In this document: positions 20,245 through 30,249 of the stretch, in pieces
Layout: every line of letters starts with the position of its first letter
Numbering within the stretch: position 1 is the stretch's first letter
Assembly (NCBI RefSeq): GCF_040419245.1
Contig: NZ_JAZHOH010000001.1
Span: forward strand, 3,844,001 to 3,908,000
From: Ewingella sp. CoE-038-23
GTDB lineage: Bacteria > Pseudomonadota > Gammaproteobacteria > Enterobacterales > Enterobacteriaceae
DNA: 64,000 bases
Reading direction: 5' to 3'
The notes under the pieces: model-generated
Told to the model about the DNA's origin: nothing
The model's input: the letters and a program-made list of their open reading frames with translations, nothing else
Database searches by the model: none
Translations under genes and position numbers: made by a program

Positions 20245-20976
20245 ATGCGCATACCTCGCATTTTTCACCCGCAACCTATTATCGACCACAGCGACATTGC
20301 GCTTAGCGAAGATGCGGCAAACCACACTGGCCGCGTATTGCGTATGCAGCCGGGGCAGACTATTCAGCTGTTCGATGGCAGCAACCAGACCTTTGAAGCC
20401 ACGATCACCCACGTTGATAAGAAGAGCGTTCGCGTGAGCGTCGGAGCAGGCGTGCTGGCCGATAATGAATCTCCGCTGAATTTACATCTCGGGCAGGTGA
20501 TTTCGCGCGGCGAAAAGATGGAGTTCACCATTCAGAAATCTATCGAGCTGGGCGTGAACACCATCACTCCGCTGTTTTCAGAGCGTTGTGGCGTTAAACT
20601 CGACGGCGAGCGGCTGGAGAAGAAGCTCCAGCAGTGGCAGAAAATTGCCATCGCGGCCTGCGAGCAGTGTGGCCGCAACCGTATTCCAGAAATTCGCGAA
20701 GCCATGCAGCTAGAAGCCTGGTGCGCCGAGCAGGACAATAGCCTGAAGCTCAATCTGCACCCGCGCGCCAGCCACAGCATCAATACGCTGCCGCTGCCGG
20801 TGGATAATGTCCGCCTGCTGATTGGCCCGGAGGGCGGTTTGTCCGCCGAAGAGATCGCCATGACCGGCGGCTACGGCTTCACAGATATCTTGCTCGGGCC
20901 GCGCGTGCTGCGCACGGAAACCACGGCGCTGACCGCAATCACCGCTTTGCAAGTTCGCTTCGGCGACTTAGGTTAA
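20245..20976 (+). CDS. rsmE: 16S rRNA (uracil-1498-N3) methyltransferase
   Basis: SPOUT-class methyltransferase that modifies U1498 in the decoding centre of 16S rRNA. The 243-residue product has the E. coli length. The N-terminal PUA-like domain begins [12 protein letters not shown] with [12 protein letters not shown]. The C-terminal knot carries [14 protein letters not shown] (near residue 192) and the terminal [18 protein letters not shown]-binding loop. It lies 45 bp after endA and 136 bp before gshB, in the conserved cluster. Confidence 0.95.
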   Translation: MRIPRIFHPQPIIDHSDIALSEDAANHTGRVLRMQPGQTIQLFDGSNQTFEATITHVDKKSVRVSVGAGVLADNESPLNLHLGQVISRGEKMEFTIQKSIELGVNTITPLFSERCGVKLDGERLEKKLQQWQKIAIAACEQCGRNRIPEIREAMQLEAWCAEQDNSLKLNLHPRASHSINTLPLPVDNVRLLIGPEGGLSAEEIAMTGGYGFTDILLGPRVLRTETTALTAITALQVRFGDLG

Positions 20977-21112
20977 GCGAGGTCTATGCGCTTGAAGCAT
21001 CAGGGGCATAGACAAATTCGCTAAGTTCGGGCTTCATCACTGTCCTATTACGCAAAATCGCAGCCAGATTAAATGGCAAGTCATACAGACCCAAACGTGT
21101 CGGAGAATACCC

Positions 21113-22063
21113 ATGATCAAGCTTGGCATCGTAATGGACCCAATTTCGTCCATTAATATCAAAAAAGACACCAGCTTCGGCATGCTGCTGGAAGCACAAA
21201 GTCGCGGTTATGAACTGCACTATATGGAGATGAACTCTCTGTATCTGCGCGGCGGTGAAGGTCGTGCTCTGACCCGCAAGCTGAGCGTGAAACAGGACTA
21301 CGACAATTGGTATGAGTTCGGCTCAGAGCAGGATATCGCGCTGCAAGATCTGGACGTGATCCTGATGCGTAAAGATCCGCCGTTTGATACCGAATTTATC
21401 TACGCCACTTACATCCTTGAGCGCGCTGAAGAGAAAGGCACGCTTATTGTGAACAAACCGCAGAGCCTGCGTGACTGCAACGAGAAGCTGTTTACCGCGT
21501 GGTTCCCAGAGCTGACGCCAGACACGCTGGTGACCCGCAATGCGGCACAACTCAAAGCTTTCCATAAAGAGCACACTGACGTGATCCTCAAGCCGCTGGA
21601 CGGCATGGGCGGCGCGTCAATCTTCCGTCTGAAACCAGAAGACGCCAACGTCTCGGTTATCATTGAAACCCTGACCGAACACGGCAGCCGCTTCTGCATG
21701 GCGCAAAACTACCTGCCGGCCATCAAAGACGGTGACAAACGCGTCTTGGTGGTCGACGGCGAACCTGTGCCTTACTGCCTGGCGCGTATCCCGGCTCAGG
21801 GCGAAACCCGTGGGAATCTGGCCGCCGGTGGCCGTGGCGAAGCCCGTCCGTTAAGCGAAAGCGATTGGGCCATTGCTCGCAAAGTCGCGCCAATTCTCAA
21901 AGAGAAAGGTTTGATTTTCGTCGGTCTGGACATCATTGGTGACCGCCTGACGGAAATTAACGTGACCAGCCCGACCTGCGCCCGTGAAATTGAAGCCGCA
22001 TTCCCGATTTCCGTTACCGGAATGCTGATGGACGCTATCGAAAAGCGTTTGGCAAATCGCTAA
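21113..22063 (+). CDS. gshB: Glutathione synthetase
   Basis: ATP-grasp enzyme joining gamma-glutamylcysteine and glycine to make glutathione. The 316-residue protein matches E. coli GshB. It begins MIKLGIVMDPISSINIKKD and includes LMRKDPPFDTEFIYATYILE, the ATP-grasp loop DGMGGASIFR near residue 163 and the metal-binding LTEINVTSPTC near the C terminus. Glutathione made here would serve the YghU-like GST encoded at 54.5 kb. It is followed by a hairpin terminator. Confidence 0.97.
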   Translation: MIKLGIVMDPISSINIKKDTSFGMLLEAQSRGYELHYMEMNSLYLRGGEGRALTRKLSVKQDYDNWYEFGSEQDIALQDLDVILMRKDPPFDTEFIYATYILERAEEKGTLIVNKPQSLRDCNEKLFTAWFPELTPDTLVTRNAAQLKAFHKEHTDVILKPLDGMGGASIFRLKPEDANVSVIIETLTEHGSRFCMAQNYLPAIKDGDKRVLVVDGEPVPYCLARIPAQGETRGNLAAGGRGEARPLSESDWAIARKVAPILKEKGLIFVGLDIIGDRLTEINVTSPTCAREIEAAFPISVTGMLMDAIEKRLANR

Positions 22064-22095
22064 TTTCAGCCATTCTGCTTTAATGTCATACCTAA

Positions 22096-22121
22096 GCCAT
22101 GGCGTACTCCTACGCCATGGC
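22096..22121 (+). terminator. Terminator hairpin after gshB
   Basis: Perfect 11-bp stem GCCATGGCGTA / TACGCCATGGC with a CTCC loop, followed after a few bases by CTTATTTT. Confidence 0.7.
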
Positions 22122-22152
22122 GCTTATTTTAGAAGGTTAAATCTTACATACC

Positions 22153-22716
22153 ATGAACTTACAACATCACTTCCTTATTGCCATGCCCGGACTAGATGAA
22201 CCCACGTTCAAGCGTTCGGTCGTTTATGTTTGCGAACATAACGAAGACGGCGCAATGGGTCTGGTGATTAATAAACTGGTGGAAGATTTCACCGTCGAAA
22301 ACGTCCTCGATAAATTAGAGATAACGCCTTCACCGCGCGATCCTGCAATCCGCTTAGATCGCCCGGTATTTTCTGGCGGCCCATTGGCTGACGATCGCGG
22401 GTTTATTCTGCACACGCCGCGCGCCGGATTTGGCTCCAGCATCCAGATTTCAGACACCACCATGATCACGACCTCCAAGGACGTCCTTGAGACTCTGGGC
22501 ACGCCCGATCAGCCGAAAGATGTTTTAGTCGCGCTGGGCTACGCCGCCTGGGAGCAGGGCCAGCTGGAGAAAGAGCTGCTGGACAACGCGTGGCTGACCA
22601 TTGAAGCCAACAGCGACATCCTGTTCCGCACGCCGATTGCCGAGCGCTGGCGCGAAGCGGCCAAGATGATTGGTATCAACGTCAGCCAGCTCGCCACCCA
22701 CGCAGGTCACGCATAA
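22153..22716 (+). CDS. yqgE: YqgE (AlgH/UPF0301) family protein
   Basis: 187-residue protein of the YqgE/AlgH family, same length as E. coli YqgE. Family markers are [36 protein letters not shown] split over residues 6-40, and [13 protein letters not shown] near residue 76. The biochemical role is not established. Its stop overlaps the yqgF start (TAATG), indicating coupled translation, and the pair is conserved across gammaproteobacteria. Confidence 0.94.
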   Translation: MNLQHHFLIAMPGLDEPTFKRSVVYVCEHNEDGAMGLVINKLVEDFTVENVLDKLEITPSPRDPAIRLDRPVFSGGPLADDRGFILHTPRAGFGSSIQISDTTMITTSKDVLETLGTPDQPKDVLVALGYAAWEQGQLEKELLDNAWLTIEANSDILFRTPIAERWREAAKMIGINVSQLATHAGHA

Positions 22717-23156
22717 TGGCTAACCGCACGGTATTCGGCTTTGACTTCGGTACCAAAAGCATCGGTCTGGCTATCGGTCAAGAAGTCACCGGCACGGCTC
22801 GCCCGCTGACCTCCTTCAAAGCCCAAGATGGCACCCCCGACTGGCAAAAGATTGAGAAGCTGCTGAAAGAGTGGCTGCCCGATCTGGTGGTGGTTGGCCT
22901 GCCACTCAATATGGACGGCACCGAGCAGCCCCTGACCGCCCGCGCCCGCAAGTTTGCTAATCGCCTGCATGGCCGTTTTGGCGTTCAGGTTGAGCTACAT
23001 GACGAACGCCTGAGCACCGTCGAAGCCCGTGCCGACCTGTTCGATCGCGGCGGATTCCGTGCGTTAGACAAAGGCAGCGTGGACGCCGCGTCCGCCGTCA
23101 TCATTTTGGAAAGCTGGTTTGAGAAGCAGTGGAGTCAACCCGCGGCGGAGCAATAA
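22716..23156 (+). CDS. yqgF: YqgF/RuvX family nuclease (pre-16S rRNA processing)
   Basis: RNase H-fold nuclease of the YqgF family, implicated in 16S rRNA 5' end maturation and called a putative Holliday-junction resolvase. It is 146 residues (E. coli 138). Motifs: [14 protein letters not shown] with the first Asp at residue 8-10, [14 protein letters not shown], and the acidic [11 protein letters not shown] followed by a final Asp in [14 protein letters not shown]. The 3' end overlaps the convergent yggR gene by 56 bp, so its C-terminal codons are antisense to yggR. Confidence 0.93.
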   Translation: MANRTVFGFDFGTKSIGLAIGQEVTGTARPLTSFKAQDGTPDWQKIEKLLKEWLPDLVVVGLPLNMDGTEQPLTARARKFANRLHGRFGVQVELHDERLSTVEARADLFDRGGFRALDKGSVDAASAVIILESWFEKQWSQPAAEQ

Positions 23157-24141
23157 GCCCGGTAGCGACGCGCTGCAAGCGACTCTGCTCGAAGGTTTGC
23201 ATTCCGGCCTTACCGCCGGTTTGCAAAACATCCGCCAGTTGATGTGTCTTCCCTTCACGAATTAAATTGGCTACGGCTGGCGTCGAGGTCAGCACTTCAA
23301 ACAGCGCCACTCTTTTCCCCTCATTTCCGGCTACCAACTTTTGCGCGATAATCCCGCGCAGGCTGCCTGCCAGCTGAGTTCTCACAAAGTTTTTCTCTTC
23401 CGCCGGGAAAACATCCACCAGCCGGTCGACGGCCTGAGTGGCATTGCGCGTATGCAAGGTTGCCAGCACCAAGTGGCCGGTTTCGGCGGCAGTCAGGGCC
23501 AGACGGATGCTTTCTGCGTCGCGTAATTCGCCAAGCAGCAGCACGTCCGGGTCCTCACGCAGCGCCCCGCGTATCGCCTCAATAAAGGATCGCGTATGTC
23601 GCCCCAACTCGCGCTGCTGAATCAGACAACGCTTGCTGTGGTGAATAAACTCAATCGGGTCTTCCAGCGTGATGACGTGCCGCGCCCGGCTGCGATTAAG
23701 GTAATCAATCATCGCCGCAAGGGTGGTGGATTTGCCACTGCCCGTAGCGCCGGTGACCAGAATCAACCCGTCCTCTTGGGTTGCCAGCTCGGCTAAGACC
23801 TGCGGCACGTGGAGCTGCTCCAGCTGCGGGCATTTCTCCGGCACGCGGCGCAGCGCGGCTGACAAGCCGTGCAGCTGTTTGAAGAAATTCACCCTGATGC
23901 GCTGGCCCGTGCCAAGAGTGATGGCGCAATCGGCCTGCCCTTCTCGCTGTAACGCCTCCAACTGCTGGGGTTCCAGCCAGATGTCACTCAGCCAGCGCAT
24001 GTTTTCGGCACTGATTTTGGGCGTCCCCTGCAACGGCTGTAATTCTCCCTGCGTGCGTAACATCGGTTGATGTCCGGCGCAGAGGTGCAGATCTGACGCA
24101 TTTTGCTTTACACTACGCTCCACAAATCCATTGATATCCAC
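23101..24141 (-). CDS. yggR: PilT-like type IV pilus retraction ATPase family protein
   Basis: GspE/PilT-family ATPase, 346 residues. It carries Walker [18 protein letters not shown], the Asp box [10 protein letters not shown], Walker [16 protein letters not shown] and the His box [16 protein letters not shown]. coli YggR (326) is the same protein and has no proven pilus role. The start was set at GTG 24141 because an AGGAGG ribosome-binding site lies 7 nt upstream; the in-frame ATG at 24180 lies within the divergent yggS gene. The C terminus extends about 20 residues beyond E. coli YggR and overlaps yqgF tail to tail. No pilin genes are in the window. Confidence 0.9.
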   Translation of the reverse strand: MDINGFVERSVKQNASDLHLCAGHQPMLRTQGELQPLQGTPKISAENMRWLSDIWLEPQQLEALQREGQADCAITLGTGQRIRVNFFKQLHGLSAALRRVPEKCPQLEQLHVPQVLAELATQEDGLILVTGATGSGKSTTLAAMIDYLNRSRARHVITLEDPIEFIHHSKRCLIQQRELGRHTRSFIEAIRGALREDPDVLLLGELRDAESIRLALTAAETGHLVLATLHTRNATQAVDRLVDVFPAEEKNFVRTQLAGSLRGIIAQKLVAGNEGKRVALFEVLTSTPAVANLIREGKTHQLADVLQTGGKAGMQTFEQSRLQRVATGLIAPPRVDSTASQTSFPK

Positions 24142-24162
24142 TTTAAAACCTCCTGAGTCACT

Positions 24163-24873
24163 ATGAGCCTTAGTCAGCACAACGCTATTGGGAAGAACCT
24201 ACAGGATGTCCGTGAGAAAATCGCAGCCGCTGCAAAGCGCTGCGAGCGGCCTCTGGAAGAAATTACGCTGCTTGCAGTCAGCAAAACTAAACCTGCGAGC
24301 GACGTCGAAAAAGCCATTGAAGCCGGGCAGTTGGCCTTCGGTGAAAACTACGTTCAGGAAGGCGTGGAGAAGATTGCGCACTTTGCCGGACATCAGCCTG
24401 CATTGACATGGCACTTTATCGGCCCGCTGCAATCCAATAAAAGCCGTCTGGTGGCTGAGAATTTCGACTGGTGCCACACCGTCGATCGTCTAAAAATTGC
24501 CCAGCGACTAAATGAACAGCGTCCGGCAGGCTTAGCGCCGCTTAACGTATTGATTCAAGTAAACATTAGCGATGAAGCCAGTAAGTCTGGCATTGCGCTA
24601 AGTGAAGTCGATGCCTTGGCTGAACAGATAAGCCAGATGCCCAATCTTGTTTTGCGCGGCTTGATGGCCATTCCGGCTGTAGAAACCGATTATCAGCGCC
24701 AGTTGGCGGTGTTCACCGAGATGCGCGAAGCCTTTGACGCCCTGCGCCAGCGCTACCCGCAGGCCGACACGCTGTCGATGGGGATGACCGATGACATGCC
24801 CGCCGCGATTGCCGCTGGCAGTACCATGGTGCGAATTGGTACCGCAATATTTGGTGCGCGTGACTACGCTTAG
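24163..24873 (+). CDS. yggS: PLP homeostasis protein YggS
   Basis: Fold-type III PLP-binding protein of the PLPBP/YggS family, 236 residues (E. coli 234), which controls free PLP levels and affects amino-acid pools; no enzymatic activity is known. The PLP lysine is in LLAVSKTKPASDV near residue 38, GENYVQEGVEK follows, and the phosphate-binding SMGMTDDMPAAIAAGSTMVRIGTAIFG is at the C terminus. It starts 21 bp from the divergent yggR GTG, so the promoters overlap. It leads the yggS-proC-yggT-yggU-rdgB-hemW run. Confidence 0.95.
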   Translation: MSLSQHNAIGKNLQDVREKIAAAAKRCERPLEEITLLAVSKTKPASDVEKAIEAGQLAFGENYVQEGVEKIAHFAGHQPALTWHFIGPLQSNKSRLVAENFDWCHTVDRLKIAQRLNEQRPAGLAPLNVLIQVNISDEASKSGIALSEVDALAEQISQMPNLVLRGLMAIPAVETDYQRQLAVFTEMREAFDALRQRYPQADTLSMGMTDDMPAAIAAGSTMVRIGTAIFGARDYA

Positions 24874-24928
24874 TCACATTCATCCCCATATCCTATAAAA
24901 ATCCAGCATCAAGCTAGCAAGGAGCCTC

Positions 24929-25750
24929 ATGCAACATCGCAAACTCTGTTTTATCGGCGCCGGTAACATGGCAGGTGCCATCATTTCTGGCCTGATCGAA
25001 AGCGGCTATCCGGCAAACTTAATCAGCGTGTGCGCCCCTTCGGGCAAAAACCGTGACCCACTGGCGGAAAAATATGGCGTAAAAAGCAGCGACGACAATA
25101 TTGGCTGCGCCAAAGAAGCCGAGGTTGTTGTGCTGGCGGTTAAACCACAACTGATGGCAGATGTATGTAAAACACTGCAAAAGGACGTGGATTTTAGCGG
25201 GAAACTGGTACTGTCAATCGCCGCAGGCGTGAAGGTCGCGCGCTTCAAAGAGCTGCTTGGCGACAATCTGAAGATCGTGCGCATTATGCCAAATACCCCG
25301 TCGCTGGTCGGTCAGGGCATGAGCGGTTTGTATGCGCCAGAAGACGTGGGCCAGCAGGATCGCGACTACACCAGCGACCTGATGACCGCCGTCGGCAAAG
25401 TGTGCTGGGTTGATAGCGAAGAAGGTATTAACCACGTTATCGCCGCCGCGGGCAGTGCGCCGGCCTATTTCTTCCTGTTTATGGAAGCGATGCAAGCCGA
25501 AGCCGAGCGTTTAGGTTTTAGTACCGACACCGCCCGTATGCTGGTTGAGCAAGCGGCAAGGGGCGCGTCAGCACTAGTGGCCGCCAGCCCGGACACGCCG
25601 CTGTCCACCCTGCGCGAGAACGTCACCTCAAAAGGCGGCACGACCTTCGAAGCGCTAAAAGTCCTTACCGATCAGAAGTTGCCAGAAATTGTTTCGCAAG
25701 CCATGCAAGCTGCCATTAAACGCGCGCAGGAAATGGAAAAACTGTTCTAA
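24929..25750 (+). CDS. proC: Pyrroline-5-carboxylate reductase
   Basis: Last step of proline synthesis, NADPH-dependent reduction of P5C. The 273-residue protein starts with the Rossmann motif CFIGAGNMAGAIISGL, has VVVLAVKPQLM and the conserved VRIMPNTPSLVGQGMSGL, and a C-terminal dimerisation domain with LRENVTSKGGTTFEAL. In E. coli proC lies elsewhere; its position between yggS and yggT is the arrangement known from Yersinia and Serratia, which is one of the taxonomic hints here. Confidence 0.96.
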   Translation: MQHRKLCFIGAGNMAGAIISGLIESGYPANLISVCAPSGKNRDPLAEKYGVKSSDDNIGCAKEAEVVVLAVKPQLMADVCKTLQKDVDFSGKLVLSIAAGVKVARFKELLGDNLKIVRIMPNTPSLVGQGMSGLYAPEDVGQQDRDYTSDLMTAVGKVCWVDSEEGINHVIAAAGSAPAYFFLFMEAMQAEAERLGFSTDTARMLVEQAARGASALVAASPDTPLSTLRENVTSKGGTTFEALKVLTDQKLPEIVSQAMQAAIKRAQEMEKLF

Positions 25751-25836
25751 TTCATCATTCTGAACACATAAAAATATTGATGCCCTAGCTCCTGCGAGCC
25801 GTCTCGCACGATGCCGGGCAAACACAAGGGTAACGC

Positions 25837-26391
25837 ATGTTAACGCTGACTTTCTTGGTTAAAACCCTGATTGACCTGTATGTCATGGTTTTACTATTAC
25901 GCATCTGGATGCAGTGGGCGCGGACCGATTTTTACAATCCGTTCTCACAGTTCGTGGTGAAAATCACCCAGCCAATCATTGGGCCGCTGCGTCGCATTAT
26001 TCCGCCGCTGGGGCCGATTGACAGCGCCTCGCTGCTGCTGGCTTTCTTGCTGATGACTATCAAATATCCACTGCTGCTGTTGATTCAGGGCGGAGGAATT
26101 TCACTTAGCCCTTATAACCTGCTGTTCGGCCTGATTGCGCTGGTGAAGTCGGCGGGCTATCTGGTGTTCTGGCTTATCATTATCCGCTCGCTGATGAGCT
26201 GGGTCAGCCAGGGCCGTGGGCCGATGGACTATGTATTGATGCAGCTGACCGAGCCGCTAATGTCGCCGATTCGCCGCTTTTTGCCCGCGATGGGCGGTAT
26301 CGACTTCTCAGCGATGGTGGTGATCCTTATCCTCTATATGCTGAATTATCTTGGTATGGATCTGCTGGGTGAGCTGTGGTTCCTGCTCTAA
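25837..26391 (+). CDS. yggT: YggT family membrane protein
   Basis: Inner-membrane protein of 184 residues (E. coli 188) with two tandem YGGT repeats. Each has a hydrophobic helix followed by a conserved [28 protein letters not shown] stretch, here at about residues 32-54 and, in the second repeat, [22 protein letters not shown] near 146-167. Function is not firmly known; related proteins are linked to osmotic or potassium homeostasis and to membrane organisation in plastids. The last 16 bp overlap the yggU start. Confidence 0.92.
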   Translation: MLTLTFLVKTLIDLYVMVLLLRIWMQWARTDFYNPFSQFVVKITQPIIGPLRRIIPPLGPIDSASLLLAFLLMTIKYPLLLLIQGGGISLSPYNLLFGLIALVKSAGYLVFWLIIIRSLMSWVSQGRGPMDYVLMQLTEPLMSPIRRFLPAMGGIDFSAMVVILILYMLNYLGMDLLGELWFLL

Positions 26392-26681
26392 ACCCGGTCT
26401 GCTGGCAGGCCGACGCACTGGTTTTACGGCTAGTTATTCAGCCGAAAGCCAGCCGCGACGGCCTGATAGGTTTGCATGGCGACGAGTTCAAAGTCGCCAT
26501 CACCGCCCCGCCCGTTGATGGTCAAGCGAATACGCATCTGGTGAAATACCTCGCCAAACAGTTTAAAGTCGCCAAAAGTCAGGTCAGTATTGAGAAAGGC
26601 GAATTGGGCCGTCACAAACAAGTCCGCATTGAAAATCCGCAACAGATACCGACCGAAGTCGCGACGTTGCTCGCAAAATAA
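26376..26681 (+). CDS. yggU: YggU (DUF167) family protein
   Basis: Small soluble protein, 101 residues (E. coli 96), with the family core [23 protein letters not shown] and [22 protein letters not shown] and the C-terminal [17 protein letters not shown]. Role unknown. The start used is GTG 26376, inside the end of yggT and preceded by GGGTGAG, so translation is probably coupled. A slightly later non-ATG start cannot be excluded because the first dozen residues are poorly conserved. Confidence 0.9.
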   Translation: MVPALNPVCWQADALVLRLVIQPKASRDGLIGLHGDEFKVAITAPPVDGQANTHLVKYLAKQFKVAKSQVSIEKGELGRHKQVRIENPQQIPTEVATLLAK

Positions 26682-26758
26682 TCGTTAACTCTCAGGACAA
26701 TAAAGCCGGACTGACGCCCGCAAAGGGTAAGTAAGCCGCTTTATCAGGATAAAATCTC

Positions 26759-27367
26759 ATGCAAAAAGTAGTCTTAGCGACCGGCAACCCCGGCAAAGTG
26801 CGCGAACTCGCCCACCTGTTAGCTGACTTCGGCCTTGATGTTGTGGCTCAAACCGAGCTTGGCGTGGAGTCAGCCGAGGAAACCGGCCTGACCTTTATTG
26901 AGAACGCCATTTTGAAAGCGCGCCACGCCGCCGCCATCACCGGCCTGCCTGCCATCGCCGATGATTCCGGCTTAGCCGTGGATATCTTGGGCGGCGCACC
27001 GGGCATCTACTCGGCACGTTATGCCGGTTTAGAAGCCAGCGATCAGCAGAATCTCGATAAACTGCTGGTCACGCTGAAAGACGTGCCGCAGGGCCAGCGC
27101 AGCGCCCAGTTCCACTGCGTGCTGGTTTATATGCGCCACGCCGAAGACCCGACGCCCATCGTCTGCCACGGCAGCTGGGACGGCGAAATCCTGTTTGCGG
27201 AAGCGGGCAAAGGCGGCTTCGGCTATGACCCTATCTTCCAGGTTCCGGCGCTGGGTAAATCCGCCGCCGAACTGACCCGTGAAGAGAAAAGCGCGGTATC
27301 CCACCGCGGGCAGGCACTGAAATTACTGCTTGCCGCTATGAAAGAGAAAACCCAGAAGAATGCGTAA
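26759..27367 (+). CDS. rdgB: XTP/dITP pyrophosphatase
   Basis: House-cleaning nucleotide pyrophosphatase that removes deaminated purine triphosphates (dITP, XTP). The 202-residue protein (E. coli 197) has the substrate loop [12 protein letters not shown] at the N terminus, [37 protein letters not shown] and [22 protein letters not shown]. It overlaps hemW by 8 bp, the usual coupling in this cluster. Confidence 0.96.
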   Translation: MQKVVLATGNPGKVRELAHLLADFGLDVVAQTELGVESAEETGLTFIENAILKARHAAAITGLPAIADDSGLAVDILGGAPGIYSARYAGLEASDQQNLDKLLVTLKDVPQGQRSAQFHCVLVYMRHAEDPTPIVCHGSWDGEILFAEAGKGGFGYDPIFQVPALGKSAAELTREEKSAVSHRGQALKLLLAAMKEKTQKNA

Positions 27368-28496
27368 GTTACCGCCGCTAAGTCTTTACATCCATATCCC
27401 GTGGTGCGTGCAGAAATGTCCGTACTGCGATTTCAATTCACACGCGCTGAAAGGCGAAGTGCCGCACGACGATTATGTGGCGCACTTGCTGGCAGATCTG
27501 GATGCTGACCTGCATCTGACCGCGGGCCGCGAGGTGAAGACCATTTTTATCGGCGGCGGAACCCCAAGTTTGCTCAGCGCGCAAGCGATGCAAAACCTGC
27601 TCGACGGCGTGCGCGCGCGCCTGCCGTTGGCGGCTGATGCTGAGATCACCATGGAAGCCAACCCCGGCACGGTGGAAGCAGACCGCTTCAGCGGCTACCA
27701 GCGCGCCGGCGTCAATCGCATCTCAATTGGTGTGCAAAGCTTTAGTGCGCAAAAGCTGGAGCGTCTGGGGCGCATTCACGGCCCTGATGAGGCTAAACGC
27801 GCCGCGCATCTGGCAACCGGCCTCGGGCTGCGCAGCTTCAACCTCGACTTAATGCACGGTTTGCCCGATCAGACGCTGGAAGAGGCGCTGGACGATTTGC
27901 GACAGGCGATTGCTCTCAATCCGCCGCACCTCTCTTGGTATCAGCTCACCATCGAGCCTAATACCATGTTCGCTTCGCGCCCGCCAAAGCTCCCAGACGA
28001 CGACGCGCTGTGGGATATCTTCGAGCAGGGCGACCAGCTGCTGACCGCCGCGGGCTACCAGCAGTATGAAACCTCGGCCTACGCCAAGCCAGGTTATCAG
28101 TGCCAGCACAACCTCAACTACTGGCGTTTTGGCGACTACCTCGGCATTGGCTGTGGCGCGCATGGCAAGCTCACTCAACCCGACGGGCAGATTTTGCGTA
28201 CCGTGAAAACCAAGCATCCACGGGGTTATATGCAAGGGCGCTACATGGATAAACAGCATCAGGTGGAAACCGCCGAGCTGCCGTTTGAGTTCTTTATGAA
28301 CCGTTTTCGCCTGCTGGAAGCCGCGCCGCGCGAGGAGTTTGCAATTTATACCGGTTTGGACGAATCCACCATTCGCCCGCAGTTGGATGAGGCTATCGCC
28401 AAGAATTATCTGCTCGAAACGGATTCACACTGGCAAATCACCGAGCACGGCAAGCTGTTCCTCAACTCCTTGCTGGAACTGTTTTTGGATGAATAG
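27360..28496 (+). CDS. hemW: HemW, radical SAM heme chaperone
   Basis: Radical-SAM protein related to coproporphyrinogen III oxidase HemN but acting as a heme-binding chaperone. The 378 residues match E. coli YggW/HemW. The iron-sulfur motif is CVQKCPYC (C-x3-C-x2-C, residues 16-23); HemW characteristically lacks the fourth cysteine present in HemN, which has CxxxCxxCxC, and here the next residue after the last Cys is Asp then Phe. GGGTPSLL and [12 protein letters not shown] follow, with a HemN C-terminal domain ([14 protein letters not shown]). Confidence 0.94.
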   Translation: MRKLPPLSLYIHIPWCVQKCPYCDFNSHALKGEVPHDDYVAHLLADLDADLHLTAGREVKTIFIGGGTPSLLSAQAMQNLLDGVRARLPLAADAEITMEANPGTVEADRFSGYQRAGVNRISIGVQSFSAQKLERLGRIHGPDEAKRAAHLATGLGLRSFNLDLMHGLPDQTLEEALDDLRQAIALNPPHLSWYQLTIEPNTMFASRPPKLPDDDALWDIFEQGDQLLTAAGYQQYETSAYAKPGYQCQHNLNYWRFGDYLGIGCGAHGKLTQPDGQILRTVKTKHPRGYMQGRYMDKQHQVETAELPFEFFMNRFRLLEAAPREEFAIYTGLDESTIRPQLDEAIAKNYLLETDSHWQITEHGKLFLNSLLELFLDE

Positions 28497-28550
28497 AAGT
28501 TAATTAAATGTAACTAAAAGCAATCTGCCACTAACAATCAAATAACATTC

Positions 28551-28616
28551 GGCTCCTGTCAGTACTCTGTGGTTAAGCAGTAGACAACTGCATCCGCAAG
28601 ATAAAACGACAGGAGC
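28551..28616 (+). promoter_or_regulatory. Inverted repeat that can mask a ribosome-binding site
   Basis: GCTCCTGTC (28552-28560) is the exact reverse complement of GACAGGAGC (28608-28616), which contains the AGGAG ribosome-binding site of the next gene. Pairing across a 47-nt loop would hide it. A smaller alternative hairpin, GACAG-GAG-CTGTC (28608-28620), leaves only the GAG in a loop. Suggestive of translational control; no known riboswitch class was recognised. Confidence 0.45.
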
Positions 28617-28620
28617 TGTC

Positions 28621-30246
28621 ATGAAAGTCTCTCTATTCAGCCGCTACACCTGCTTTACGCTGTGCCTGCTTATCACCCTCGTCAGCCTGTTTTACCTCTC
28701 ACGCATTGAAGGCATGTGGATAGTCACCCTGATCTTCGCCGCGCTGAGCCTGCTTGGCTGCTGGGACGTGGTGCAGAAGCGCCACTCGATTTGCCGTAAC
28801 TATCCGGTGATTGGCCGCATACGCTTTTTGATTGAATTTATTCGCCCCGAGCTGCGCCAGTATTTATTGGAAGAAGATAACGAAGAGATCCCGTTCTCAC
28901 GTACCCAGCGCACGCTTGTCTATCGCCGCGCCAAAAACGAGATGGGCGAGAAGCCTTTTGGCACCTTGCTGGACGTCTATCAAACCGGCTATGAGTGCAT
29001 CGGCCACTCAATGCAGCCCGTGCCGGTGTCGGACCCGGAAAGCTTCCGCGTCGAGATTGGCGGACCGGACTGCCAGCAGCCCTACTCCGCCTCAGTATTT
29101 AATATCTCCGCCATGAGCTTCGGCGCGCTCTCCGCTAACGCCATTCGCGCCCTGAACAAAGGCGCAGCAATGGGCAATTTCTACCACGATACCGGCGAAG
29201 GCAGCATCAGCCGCTACCACCGCGAACACGGCGGCGACCTAGTGTGGGAACTGGGCAGCGGCTATTTCGGCTGCCGCACGGAGAACGGCGAGTTTGACCC
29301 GGTGCAGTTTGCCCGTCAGGCAAAAAGCTCTCAGGTCAAAATGATCGAGATAAAACTGAGTCAGGGGGCTAAACCCGGCCACGGCGGGATCCTGCCGGGC
29401 AAGAAAGTGGATGCCGAAATCGCCGCAACGCGCGGCGTGCCGCAGGGCGTAGATTGCATCTCTCCGGCTTCTCACAGCGCGTTTAGCAATCCGCGCGAGA
29501 TGATGCATTTCATCGCCAAGCTGCGCGAGCTCTCCGGCGGCAAACCTGTCGGCTTCAAGCTGTGCATCGGCCATCCGTGGGAGTTCGTGGCTATCGCCAA
29601 AGCCATGCTGGAAACCAAGATCCTGCCGGACTTTATCGTGGTTGATGGTAAAGAAGGCGGCACAGGCGCAGCACCGCTCGAGCTGTCGAACTACATGGGG
29701 ATGCCGCTGCGCGAGGGGCTGCTGTTTGTACACAACACCCTGACCGGCTGTAACCTGCGCAATAAAATCAAGATTGGTGCCAGCGGCAAGATGATCAGCG
29801 CCTTTGATATCGCCAGCGTCATGGCGCTGGGCGCGGACTGGGTGAACTCGGCGCGCGGCTTTATGTTTGCCGTCGGCTGCATTCAATCGCAGAGTTGCCA
29901 CACCAACCGCTGCCCGACCGGCGTCGCCACTCAAGATAGTCTGCGGCAGAAAGCCTTAGTCGTGCCGGACAAGGCCGAGCGGGTTTACCATTTCCACCAA
30001 AATACCGTCAAAGCATTGGCCGAGATGCTGGCCGCAGCGGGCGTCAGCCGCCCAGAGCAGCTTACGTCACACCATATGCTGCGCCGCATCACGTCAACGG
30101 AAATCAAGGTCTACGCGGATATCTACTACTATCTGGAACCCGGCGCACTGCTGAAAGATAAGATAGAAAGCGACTTCTATAGCCGCATGTGGCGGATGGC
30201 AACGCCATCAAGTTTTGATGCTCAGCTGATCGCGCTGGCGAGTTAA
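28621..30246 (+). CDS. Membrane-anchored FMN-binding glutamate synthase-like protein
   Basis: 541-residue protein whose residues about 130-500 match the FMN/iron-sulfur synthase domain of glutamate synthase large subunits. The 3Fe-4S cysteines keep GltB spacing (CIQSQSCHTNRCPTGVATQ: C-x5-C-x4-C), and VDGKEGGTGAAPLELSNYMGMP, KIGASGKMISAF and GAKPGHGGILPGKKV are typical. Residues about 8-50 are two hydrophobic helices, so it should be anchored in the inner membrane. There is no glutaminase domain and no GltD-type partner nearby, so glutamate synthesis by itself is unlikely to be its role; related stand-alone proteins are annotated only by family. It lies between hemW and yggN, where E. coli lacks it, with glsB (glutaminase) 0.9 kb beyond its end. 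Confidence 0.85.
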   Translation: MKVSLFSRYTCFTLCLLITLVSLFYLSRIEGMWIVTLIFAALSLLGCWDVVQKRHSICRNYPVIGRIRFLIEFIRPELRQYLLEEDNEEIPFSRTQRTLVYRRAKNEMGEKPFGTLLDVYQTGYECIGHSMQPVPVSDPESFRVEIGGPDCQQPYSASVFNISAMSFGALSANAIRALNKGAAMGNFYHDTGEGSISRYHREHGGDLVWELGSGYFGCRTENGEFDPVQFARQAKSSQVKMIEIKLSQGAKPGHGGILPGKKVDAEIAATRGVPQGVDCISPASHSAFSNPREMMHFIAKLRELSGGKPVGFKLCIGHPWEFVAIAKAMLETKILPDFIVVDGKEGGTGAAPLELSNYMGMPLREGLLFVHNTLTGCNLRNKIKIGASGKMISAFDIASVMALGADWVNSARGFMFAVGCIQSQSCHTNRCPTGVATQDSLRQKALVVPDKAERVYHFHQNTVKALAEMLAAAGVSRPEQLTSHHMLRRITSTEIKVYADIYYYLEPGALLKDKIESDFYSRMWRMATPSSFDAQLIALAS

Positions 30247-30249
30247 GAA

